Assembly: GCA_028279205.1 (NCBI GenBank)
Contig: JANQSR010000132.1
Location: forward strand, 1-6,247
Source of the DNA: Simkania sp.
GTDB taxonomy: Bacteria > Chlamydiota > Chlamydiia > Chlamydiales > Simkaniaceae
Direction: 5' to 3'
DNA length: 6,247 bases
Positions within the stretch are counted from its first letter, which is position 1; every line of letters begins with the position of its first letter. Under the pieces are notes generated by a model that ran no database searches, was not told the DNA's origin, and worked only from the letters and a program-made list of their open reading frames with translations. Shown here in pieces: positions 1 to 5,995 of the stretch. Made by a program: the position numbers and the translations under genes.

Positions 1-201
1 CATGGGTAATGCGGGAGGAGACTCGACTTGTTGGAAGACCGCTCGCCAGGATATCCCCTACACTCAAGACTAGGAAATCTTGAGTACCAGACATCATAAT
101 GACCGATGATGATGGTCTCTCCGTCTTTCCAGTCTTGAGTGTAGGGGATATCCTGACGATCGATCTTCCAACAAGTCGAGTCTCCTCTCGCATTACCTAT
201 G
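1..201. repeat. Large quasi-palindrome (71-nt inverted repeat arms)
   Basis: Positions 1-71 are the reverse complement of 131-201 with five mismatches (at 4, 14, 39, 42 and 46). With one bulged base at 72, the pairing continues for 5 bp (73-77 with 126-130). The 59-nt spacer is itself weakly self-complementary (TCAT and GATGATG blocks near its centre), so the whole block reads as one old foldback whose centre has decayed. The right arm lies in frame in the exported-protein gene. Read on the plus strand, the left arm encodes nearly the same peptide (GNAGGDSTCWK...), then reaches a TAG at 71-73. The repeat may continue beyond the left edge. Possible origins are a template-switch inverted duplication, a decayed convergent paralogue, or a misassembled contig end. 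Confidence 0.9.
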
Positions 202-605
202 GTTATCTTACCTTGGTAGGGATTGATATCGCAGATAATGTAGGTTAAAGGGTGATCAAGGACAGGGCCTGCTTTTTCATTAACAAAGACATAGTTTCCG
301 CTATGGTAGTGGGTCACTACAAAAGGGGCATTCCTCATCCACCAGTAAGGGTTGGGAGAGATCCTTAAAACGGAATCTGTTGACCAACGGAGCACCTCAT
401 TTCGATCCTCTTGACGGGTAATTCTAAATTGCGCTCCATTTTCAATCTCAATGAAAGATCCGTCGATCGCTTTTCCCAAAAGAGAGTGCATTCCTTGCGG
501 AATAATAATCCTCTCCCCCACATTAGAATGGCTGGGAAGATAGGCGTAGCAAAGAGTCGAAAATCCCATAAGAAAAAACCAAATAGGTAGAAAAACCTTC
601 ATCAT
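1..605 (-). CDS. Exported protein of unknown function, 3' end beyond the window
   Basis: This frame is open from an ATG-ATG pair at 605/602 to the left edge (201 codons, no stop), so the gene is partial. I do not recognise the family. Residues 1-21 form a classic signal peptide: MMK, then a hydrophobic core (VFLPIWFFLMGFSTL), then a C-Y-A cleavage site, so the product is probably secreted or periplasmic. The mature part is rich in aromatic residues and short beta-type stretches, with two loosely similar stretches (about 46-85 and 125-165), which suggests a beta-rich domain. A GAGAGG Shine-Dalgarno sequence lies 10 nt before the first ATG. It lies downstream of aroC in the same direction, but 252 nt and a MITE separate them, so it probably has its own promoter. 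The last 24 or so codons are antisense to an earlier part of the same gene, so the true C-terminus is probably lost or replaced. The existence of the gene is well supported; its function is unknown. Confidence 0.75.
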   Translation of the reverse strand, partial: MMKVFLPIWFFLMGFSTLCYAYLPSHSNVGERIIIPQGMHSLLGKAIDGSFIEIENGAQFRITRQEDRNEVLRWSTDSVLRISPNPYWWMRNAPFVVTHYHSGNYVFVNEKAGPVLDHPLTYIICDINPYQGKITIGNARGDSTCWKIDRQDIPYTQDWKDGETIIIGHYDVWYSRFPSLECRGYPGERSSNKSSLLPHYP

Positions 606-636
606 AAAAAATGTACCTCTCTCATTTTTCAGAGCA

Positions 637-664
637 TTTTTATAGAAAAGGTTCAAAAAGTCAA
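637..664 (-). promoter_or_regulatory. Candidate promoter of the exported-protein gene
   Basis: On the minus strand TTGACT (659-664) is followed by an A+T-rich TATAAAAAT stretch (644-636). Spacing to TATAAA is only 14 nt, and to the overlapping TAAAAA it is 16 nt, so the -10 choice is uncertain. It lies about 32 nt before the start codon and just downstream of the MITE, in the right place to drive this gene independently of the aro operon. This is a pattern match only. Confidence 0.35.
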
Positions 665-680
665 GGGAAAACTTTAATCT

Positions 681-826
681 GTGTGCAATCAAAAGTGTAG
701 AGGTCTTTACCTAGGCGATCCTCTTCTCATTGGAATAGGCTCTCCCTCTATCCATTTTTGCTTGCCTTCAGTTTAGGCATGCCTTCAAGAAAAACCTTAA
801 GTGCCTCAACACTTTTGATTGCACCC
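681..826. mobile_element. MITE-like non-autonomous element, 146 bp, with 9-bp target duplication
   Basis: The element has terminal inverted repeats of 23 bp (681-703 and 804-826) with two mismatches (682/825 and 699/808); the shared core is GTGCAATCAAAAGTGT. It is flanked on both sides by the identical 9-mer CTTTAATCT (672-680 and 827-835), exactly abutting the repeats, as expected of a target-site duplication. The interior (704-803) has no credible reading frame and contains the palindrome AGGCATGCCT. Size, repeats and duplication fit a miniature element mobilised in trans by a full-length IS that makes 9-bp duplications; IS4-type families do so, but I cannot assign the family. It sits between the end of aroC and the promoter of the exported-protein gene, and its paired ends could form a hairpin that insulates the two units. 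Confidence 0.82.
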
Positions 827-857
827 CTTTAATCTCTGGTAAAATTCGATGCGAAAC

Positions 858-1955
858 CTACAGACGGGATACGCGATTTAACAAGAGAGCATCTGTTAAA
901 ACAAGGGAGGCCATCGTCTCTACAATGGACACGGCGCGGATAGCTAGACAGGGATCATGACGCGACCCCTCAGGAAGCTTAAATGTTTTCAAATTTCCCT
1001 TAAGATCGACAGTTGTTTGTCTCTTGCGGATTCCCGAAGTTGGCTTAAAGGCGACTCGGAAAAGGATAGGCATCCCCGTTGAAATTCCCCCGAGCGTTCC
1101 CCCAGCAAAATTTGTTGTTGTTGAGATGCTCCCTTGATCGTCAGATGTGAATGGATCGTTGTGCTCCGATCCTTTCATGCGCGCGCCCTCAAAACCAGAG
1201 CCAATTTCAAACCCTTTGGTGGCGGGAAGAGTCATCATGGCTTTGGCAAGATTTGCTTCGAGCTTCTCGTAGATCGGATCACCCAATCCTGCGGGAACGT
1301 TGGTTGCGATGCATTCGATAATGCCTCCGAGAGAGTCTTGATCCTCTTTGGTCTTCAAAATGGCACTCATCATCACTTTGGCTGCGCTTTTATCCGGGCA
1401 AAGGATGGGACTTGCTTCTCTTTTTTCTCTGATCTTTGATAGATCTAGGTGGTCAATTTGATCGATCCGAATGCCACCTATTTCGCTGATATAAGCAACA
1501 ATGTTGACCCCAAAATGGCTTAAAATCTTTTTAGCGACAGCACCTGCAGCAACGCGACAGGCTGTTTCACGTGCAGAAGAGCGTCCCCCCCCATAGTAAT
1601 CGAAAACCCCGTATTTCTCGAGGTAAGTGAAGTGGGAGTGGCCAGGGCGGAGTAAATTTTTTATCGGTCTGTACTTAGAGGGGTCGGCATCACCGTTTTG
1701 AATCATCATTGAAATAGGACACCCCGTTGTTTTCCCTTCAAATGTGCCAGAGTAGATGATCGCTTTGTCTTTTTCACTCCGCGCCGTTGTGAAAGGTGTT
1801 TGATTGCCTCGACGTTTTTCCAATTCAGCATTGACATCCTCTTCTGTAAGTTCAAGCCCAGCGGGGCAGCCGTCGATCACAACGCCGATCCCTTTTCCGT
1901 GTGACTCACCCCATGTGGTGATCCGAAAAAGGTGTCCAAAACTGTTACTTCCCAA
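858..1955 (-). CDS. aroC: Chorismate synthase
   Basis: Chorismate synthase converts 5-enolpyruvylshikimate-3-phosphate to chorismate, the last shikimate step, using reduced FMN without net redox change; it acts in the cytosol as a tetramer. The 365-residue product is full length. It shows GESHG (16-20, His19), RPGH (103-106, His106), GGGRSSARET (122-131), the TSDDQGSIS region (270-278), GGTLGGISTGMPI (285-297) and RHDPCLAIRAVSIVE (332-346, Asp334). The two catalytic histidines and the C-terminal Asp are present. The usual Ala-Asp after RPGH is Ser-His here. The start is TTG at 1955, with AAGGG 8 nt upstream; the next residues (GSNSFGHLFRITTWGESHG) align with the normal family N-terminus, so no better start exists. 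It overlaps the end of aroK by 11 nt and is the last gene of the aro operon. Identification is very secure. Confidence 0.97.
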   Translation of the reverse strand: MGSNSFGHLFRITTWGESHGKGIGVVIDGCPAGLELTEEDVNAELEKRRGNQTPFTTARSEKDKAIIYSGTFEGKTTGCPISMMIQNGDADPSKYRPIKNLLRPGHSHFTYLEKYGVFDYYGGGRSSARETACRVAAGAVAKKILSHFGVNIVAYISEIGGIRIDQIDHLDLSKIREKREASPILCPDKSAAKVMMSAILKTKEDQDSLGGIIECIATNVPAGLGDPIYEKLEANLAKAMMTLPATKGFEIGSGFEGARMKGSEHNDPFTSDDQGSISTTTNFAGGTLGGISTGMPILFRVAFKPTSGIRKRQTTVDLKGNLKTFKLPEGSRHDPCLAIRAVSIVETMASLVLTDALLLNRVSRL

Positions 1956-2505
1956 TTTTTTTTCCCTTGTTTACACCCTCATCAAACATTTTGCATATGG
2001 TAGTGATCACCTCTTTCTCTTTCATATGCGTCACATCGATCTCTTTGCTCCCAAGCTTATGGTAAAATTCAGCGCGTTGATCATGCATCCTATCAAAAGA
2101 CCCTTCGGGATCATTTGGATCAAGAAAGGCTGGAAAAATTTCTTGAGAAAAGACCCTTTTTTTCAAAACCTCTTTTTCGCACACGAGATAGAAAAGGGTA
2201 CCGGTTTTCATCAGCGCCTCGACATTTTCTATCGAAGTCATTGTCCCCCCGCCAACAGCAATGACCGAGTGTTGCACATCTTGAAGTGATTGGATCACTT
2301 CATATTCGAGTGTGCGAAATCGTGCAGACCCAACTTCGAGAAAAATATTTCTACAAGACATTTTTTTGCCCCGATGGACGAGGTAAAGCTCTTCAATCAG
2401 TGCGTCCGTATCGATAAAAGCGCGCTTTAATTTTTCTGCGATTTTTCTTGCAAAAGTGGTCTTCCCACACCCTTTGATACCAAAAAGTACGATATTCATA
2501 TTCAC
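1945..2505 (-). CDS. aroK: Shikimate kinase
   Basis: Shikimate kinase transfers the ATP gamma-phosphate to the 3-hydroxyl of shikimate. The 186-residue product is of usual size. It has a P-loop (GIKGCGKTT, 9-17), the shikimate-binding Asp pair in IDTDALIEE (Asp32, Asp34), a substrate-binding Arg in ARFRTLE (Arg64), the GGGT glycine motif (85-88) and the C-terminal Arg of the RxxxYxxL element (Arg144). In the lid, where many members have an R-P-L-L motif, this protein reads IFPAFLDP, so the usual lid Arg appears to be Phe124; this belongs to a variant lid type rather than indicating a broken gene. The start is GTG at 2505, overlapping the aroA stop as GTGA, with AGGAG 5 nt upstream; an ATG at 2499 is an alternative start. 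The symbol aroL would be equally acceptable. Confidence 0.94.
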   Translation of the reverse strand: MNMNIVLFGIKGCGKTTFARKIAEKLKRAFIDTDALIEELYLVHRGKKMSCRNIFLEVGSARFRTLEYEVIQSLQDVQHSVIAVGGGTMTSIENVEALMKTGTLFYLVCEKEVLKKRVFSQEIFPAFLDPNDPEGSFDRMHDQRAEFYHKLGSKEIDVTHMKEKEVITTICKMFDEGVNKGKKIGK

Positions 2506-3788
2506 CCTTTCTCCTCTAGATTAGCACCCAACTGTTGCAGGTGGTTGGCGAAGTTTCGGTAGGTTTTGGAAATAGAGCTAACCTCTTTCACAACGGTTTC
2601 CCCTTGAGCCCCGAGAGCTGCAATACTCAGAGACATCACCATCCGGTGATCATGATAAGTGTTCACAACGGCTCCTTTTAGAGGGGACGAATGTATAGTG
2701 AGACCATCCTCTTTTTCCTGAATATAAGCTCCCATCTTTTTAAGCTCCGTGGCAATGGCACTAATACGATCACACTCTTTCTTTCGGGCAATACCGCCAT
2801 TTCGAATCTCTGTCTTTCCCTCTGCATAGCACCCTAAAACGGCAAGCGGTGTCACGGCATCGATGCAGTCGTTAATGTCAATTTCAATGCCTCTTAATCG
2901 GCTTCCCCTTTTAACATGAAGCTCTTTTTTTTTATCATCAACCGTGATCTTAGCCCCCATCCCTTTCAAGATCTGGATGATCTTCTTGTCCCCTTGAACA
3001 TCAACCATGTCGACGTTGCCCAAAGTTAGCGTCGAGTCTGAGATCAGGGCGGCGATCAAGGGGAAGGTGAGAGAGCTAAAATCTCCTGGAACCGTATAAT
3101 CAAACCCCTCAAACCCTCCACCCCCCTGAACTCGGTAATAGGTGTAATCTTCCCGCTCATAGGCAAGTTTTAGGTATTCGAGCCAGCTAAGGGTTAAATC
3201 GATCCAAGGTTTTTCTCCTGGGTTTTTGACTTTAATCTCGGTAGAACCATCGGCGAAAGAGGCGGCGATTAAAAGGCCTGATACAGGTTGAGAATCTTCC
3301 CCCTCTATTTCCGTTTTCCCCCCTTTTAGAGGCCCTCTGATCACGATAGGGGCAAAGCCATCAAGACGGGTGCTTTTTGCAAATACGCCGAGCCTCTGCA
3401 AGCTATCGAGTAAAGGTTGGATAGGTCTTCGATGGCGGATAGACAAATCCCCAGTTAAAACGGTGTAGGAGGGGAGGATGGCAGCAAGCGCCCCTATGAA
3501 ACGGAGTATCTGACCTGAGTTGCCTGCATAGATGATATCTTCTGCTGCTTGCAATTGACCACCGAGTCCCTCAATTTCAATCCGATCAGAAAACAGATCG
3601 ATTTGAGCTCCAAAATGTTTGATCGCTCTGATCATTGCCATCGAATCAGGGGAGTGAAGGTAATTGCGAAGAGTGGTTTTCCCCCTGCCCATCAAGCCGA
3701 ACAGAAGGGCTCGCAGCGTGTGTGATTTTGAAGCTGGAGCATTGACAAAACCAGAGAGGGAACTTTTTTTAATGTGGTAACGTTTCAA
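2502..3788 (-). CDS. aroA: 3-phosphoshikimate 1-carboxyvinyltransferase (EPSP synthase)
   Basis: EPSP synthase condenses shikimate-3-phosphate with phosphoenolpyruvate, the sixth step of the pathway. The 428-residue product spans both halves of the two-domain fold. Key sites are ASKSHTLR (19-26; Lys21, Ser22, Arg26), GNSG (89-92), RRPIQPL (120-126), SQPVSGL (166-172), the catalytic Asp region INDCIDAVTPLA (305-316; Asp310), RKKECDRI (335-342; Glu338, Arg341), YHDHRM (378-383) and SKTYRNF (407-413). The glyphosate-site stretch reads GNSGQILRF instead of the common GNAGTAMRP. The start is TTG at 3788: an in-frame TGA lies only four codons upstream, no nearby ATG exists, and the following residues fit the family N-terminus. 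The Shine-Dalgarno sequence is poor, and aroB overlaps by 20 nt, so initiation is probably coupled to aroB translation. Identification is very secure. Confidence 0.96.
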   Translation of the reverse strand: MKRYHIKKSSLSGFVNAPASKSHTLRALLFGLMGRGKTTLRNYLHSPDSMAMIRAIKHFGAQIDLFSDRIEIEGLGGQLQAAEDIIYAGNSGQILRFIGALAAILPSYTVLTGDLSIRHRRPIQPLLDSLQRLGVFAKSTRLDGFAPIVIRGPLKGGKTEIEGEDSQPVSGLLIAASFADGSTEIKVKNPGEKPWIDLTLSWLEYLKLAYEREDYTYYRVQGGGGFEGFDYTVPGDFSSLTFPLIAALISDSTLTLGNVDMVDVQGDKKIIQILKGMGAKITVDDKKKELHVKRGSRLRGIEIDINDCIDAVTPLAVLGCYAEGKTEIRNGGIARKKECDRISAIATELKKMGAYIQEKEDGLTIHSSPLKGAVVNTYHDHRMVMSLSIAALGAQGETVVKEVSSISKTYRNFANHLQQLGANLEEKG

Positions 3789-4899
3789 ATGTTTCGATCA
3801 TCCAATCTAAGATATTTTCCAAAAGGGAAGGATTAATTTGAGTGCAGTAAGCCCCCCTGAAAGATTCAACCCTCCCTATTCCGTTTAAGATGACAAATCG
3901 GGGAGTGCACCTCTTTGTTTTTTTGTCATAGCGCATCAGATCGAGGAGTCCCTTCTTTGTCACTTTAGGTGAAAAGGCTAGCTGACATCCCACCCAGCGA
4001 AAGATCTGATAGATCTTTTCAAAGGTTGTGATGTCAATCTTTTTGAGTTTATAGCTTATGAAACTCTCAACGATGATCCCAATTGCGATCGCTTCACCGT
4101 GAGGCATTTGATACTCTTCTAAAGCCTCGATGGCGTGCCCAATTGTATGGCCTAAGTTGAGTATTCGACGCCTCCCTTCTTCCCAAATATCAGACTCAAC
4201 AACCCCTTTTTTGATCTGGCAGCTTGCGTAGATGATCTGTTTGATGAAAGGGATATTTTTCTCTTCCCATTTTTCGAGATTTTGACTTAAGAGCTCAAAT
4301 AGCTGATTGTCAGCAATCAAGCTGTGTTTGATGATTTCGACGAGCCCTTCACGCATCCGATCTTTGGGTAGAGATTTAAGAGTAGAAAAATCGATAAAAG
4401 TGGCTAATGGAAAGTGAATCACTCCTACGAGGTTTTTACCGAAGGGGAGGTTGATCCCCGTCTTTCCGCCCAGACTCACATCAACCATAGCAAGCAAAGA
4501 GGTTGGAATCGAAAGGTAGGGGATCCCCCTACAAAAAGTTGCGGAAATATAACCGACGAGATCGATTGTGACCCCACCTCCAAGGGCAATCAGGCAGCTA
4601 TCTCGACGATGTCCTGCTTGGAAAAGGGTTTTTTCGAGGTAGCCCTTTACTCTCTGGTTTTTACTCTCTTCTCCTGCCTTAAATGTGTGAAGCGTCACAC
4701 CCTCTGCGACTCCCCTGATCCTATCGAGAAGAGGCTGTCCATGGTGCTTTTTGAGATTAGAGTCAGTGATGATAGCCAAACGGAATCGAAGCTTTTGACA
4801 GAATGTGGCAAAAAGGGGCTCTTTTAGCAATTCAAGGCCGAAATAGATCGGAGTCACAATCTTTTTTGCTTCCGTCTCGAGGATCATCTGGTCTTTCAT
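3769..4899 (-). CDS. aroB: 3-dehydroquinate synthase
   Basis: This NAD+- and zinc-dependent enzyme cyclises DAHP to 3-dehydroquinate, the second shikimate step. From ATG at 4899 the protein is 376 residues, normal for the family. It shows the NAD-binding GGGVTIDLVG (107-116), IPTSLLAMVDVSLGGKTGIN (131-150; Lys146), GKNLVGV (154-160), and three zinc ligands: Glu188 in LVEIIKH, His251 in NLGHTIGH and His267 in PHGEA. The His-His spacing of 16 matches the family. RYDKKTK (323-329) supplies the C-terminal lysines. The frame also extends to a TTG at 4911, but ATG 4899 is preferred because it is the only ATG and the family needs no extra N-terminal residues; its ribosome site (GGGTT) is weak and lies in an inverted repeat. 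It is the first gene of the operon. Confidence 0.95.
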   Translation of the reverse strand: MKDQMILETEAKKIVTPIYFGLELLKEPLFATFCQKLRFRLAIITDSNLKKHHGQPLLDRIRGVAEGVTLHTFKAGEESKNQRVKGYLEKTLFQAGHRRDSCLIALGGGVTIDLVGYISATFCRGIPYLSIPTSLLAMVDVSLGGKTGINLPFGKNLVGVIHFPLATFIDFSTLKSLPKDRMREGLVEIIKHSLIADNQLFELLSQNLEKWEEKNIPFIKQIIYASCQIKKGVVESDIWEEGRRRILNLGHTIGHAIEALEEYQMPHGEAIAIGIIVESFISYKLKKIDITTFEKIYQIFRWVGCQLAFSPKVTKKGLLDLMRYDKKTKRCTPRFVILNGIGRVESFRGAYCTQINPSLLENILDWMIETFETLPH

Positions 4900-4904
4900 A
4901 TCAG

Positions 4905-5028
4905 AACCCAAAATTCAGCTTAAGTTATCCCAATCGACTTCTCTTTTTTCGGAACGTAAAAGATTCCTCCCTTTTTGTATATCGAAATGAAAAGCGACTT
5001 TTAGGTTGTGAAGCTAAATTTTTGGGTT
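4905..5028 (-). promoter_or_regulatory. Leader of the aro operon with a long-range inverted repeat at the aroB ribosome site
   Basis: Positions 5011-5028 (AAGCTAAATTTTTGGGTT on the plus strand) pair with 4905-4921 (AACCCAAAATTCAGCTT) with one mismatch and one bulge, leaving an 89-nt loop. In an aro transcript the 3' arm ends 5 nt before the aroB ATG and covers the only G-rich stretch that could serve as its ribosome site, so pairing could limit aroB initiation. The loop contains a strong GGGAGG (minus strand, near 4968) that has no start codon in range. I found no convincing -35/-10 pair here. No target duplication flanks the repeat, so a small insertion is less likely. The repeat is visible; the regulatory role is inferred. 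Confidence 0.4.
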
Positions 5029-5094
5029 GAGTGATTTTTCAAGCGCGCTCCTTTGTGTGTAGATAATCTAACTTTACTTAGAGAGAAGGCTCTC

Positions 5095-5598
5095 CTACTC
5101 AGAAATGGTATGCAGAGATGGCTCGAATCGATGATTTACTTTTCCCTGGGTCTGTTGTGATTCAAGTTTTTGGTTTTCTGCTGTAAGCCTCCGAACCTCT
5201 GATTCGAGCTCTTCAATTTTTGATCTAAGCTTTTTGTGCTCTGATCGAGGAGATCTGGTCTGTGTTGAAGAAGTTTTGGTTTTTGCTTCAAAATCTGAGT
5301 TTTCTTTTCGAAGGGTTTCGATCGCCTCATACACTTCATCAAGCATCGAATGACATTTTTCAACTCTTTTTTTTAGAATACCGTTTTGTTCTTTGTAATT
5401 ATTAGCCTCTCCTCTTGTTTTGTGGTAATGAAAAACTGAATAGATAGGGATTAAGGATTGTATATAATCAAGTATAGTTAAGGCTATCCTTGAAACTTTT
5501 TCCCTTAATTTACTAAGAGAGGAAGAGCTAGTCTCTTGGGTTGGGGCAGTAGAAACCTCTTGGTTAATATTTTCTGCTTTTCTTGTTACTGATTGCAT
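5095..5598 (-). CDS. Small coiled-coil protein with one hydrophobic segment, function unknown
   Basis: I do not recognise this 167-residue protein. The start is ATG at 5598, with AAGGAG 8 nt upstream; a TTG 13 codons further upstream (5637) has no such site. Residues 1-34 are polar and Ser/Thr-rich (QETSSSSLSK). Residues 35-57 form a hydrophobic or amphipathic segment (VSRIALTILDYIQSLIPIYS) that may sit in or on a membrane. Residues 67-103 form a first coiled coil. Residues 104-119 are a Ser/Thr/Arg-rich linker. Residues 120-148 form a second coiled coil with clear heptads (Leu124, Ile128, Leu131, Val135, Leu138, Leu145). There is no cleavable signal peptide. In an intracellular bacterium this architecture would suit a secreted or inclusion-membrane protein, but the hydrophobic part is shorter than the two-lobed segment of typical Inc proteins. 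It lies upstream of the aro operon in the same direction, with a 195-nt gap. Confidence 0.75.
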   Translation of the reverse strand: MQSVTRKAENINQEVSTAPTQETSSSSLSKLREKVSRIALTILDYIQSLIPIYSVFHYHKTRGEANNYKEQNGILKKRVEKCHSMLDEVYEAIETLRKENSDFEAKTKTSSTQTRSPRSEHKKLRSKIEELESEVRRLTAENQKLESQQTQGKVNHRFEPSLHTISE

Positions 5599-5623
5599 GC
5601 CTGCTTCTCCTTTATTTTTTAAT

Positions 5624-5653
5624 TTTAAATTCAACAATTTACTATTTTATCAA
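5624..5653 (-). promoter_or_regulatory. Candidate promoter of the coiled-coil gene
   Basis: On the minus strand TTGATA (5648-5653) and TTTAAA (5624-5629) are separated by 18 nt. They would start a transcript near 5617, about 19 nt before the ATG at 5598 and just ahead of the AAGGAG ribosome site (5607-5612). The surrounding DNA is so A+T-rich that such matches occur by chance, so confidence is low. Confidence 0.3.
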
Positions 5654-5995
5654 ATTTAAATTTTAATTTTAATATTTTTAAAATAAATTTTATTTTTGTT
5701 TTATTTCTGTTTGATAGTTAGTTGATTACATAAAAAATTCGACTCCCTTGAATTGAACACATTTTAAAAATGATTTTAAGAGAATTTTTTATATCTAACA
5801 GGTAATCAATAATTTAAAAAAATAAAGCCTAAGTGTTTGACTGAAATCGGAAAACTTGAAGAAATCAGGCACTTTCGGAGTATTACAAGGAGAGTTTTTT
5901 TTATCTATCAGCTTTTCAGCGATTTAAGTTCTTAAAAAACAAGGCCCCTCAGGTTTCGCGTACGTCCTTAAAAACTCATGGCATTACTCTACTCT
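5638..5995. other. A+T-rich intergenic stretch with a diverged direct repeat
   Basis: No gene or RNA gene is visible on either strand. The first 80 nt are almost pure A/T and form the upstream region of the coiled-coil gene. A diverged direct repeat is present: 5780-5818 and 5890-5928 match at about 29 of 39 positions (GAGA, T-run, ATCTA, CAG, ATTTAA blocks), with weaker resemblance in the flanks on both sides. Near the right end, the stretch CCTCAGGTTTCGCGTACG (5947-5964), just past the decayed transposase, may be a remnant of an IS end, but the other end is outside the window. Confidence 0.45.

Noticed and set aside
1..201. CRISPR or integron-type repeat explanation for the left-end repeat
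   Set aside because: There are only two copies, inverted rather than direct, and they are coding in one orientation; no regular spacing exists.
1804..2289. Plus-strand frame of 161 codons across the aroC/aroK junction
   Set aside because: It is fully antisense to two secure enzymes with intact motifs and has no family signature.
2282..2302. Perfect 9-bp inverted repeat (TGAAGTGAT, 3-nt loop) inside aroK
   Set aside because: It falls in well-conserved coding sequence, has no T-run, and one such hairpin in 6 kb can arise by chance.
4803..5030. Plus-strand frame of 75 codons in the aroB leader region
   Set aside because: About half overlaps aroB in antisense, the composition is unremarkable and there is no ribosome site.
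5081..5094. GAGAG/CTCTC hairpin right after the coiled-coil gene stop, as a terminator
   Set aside because: The stem is only 5 bp and the minus-strand sequence after it (TAAGTAAAGTTAG) has no T-run, so an intrinsic terminator is not supported.
5736..5760. TTCGACTCCC stretch resembling a tRNA T-arm
   Set aside because: No matching acceptor, D-arm or anticodon stem could be placed around it on either strand.
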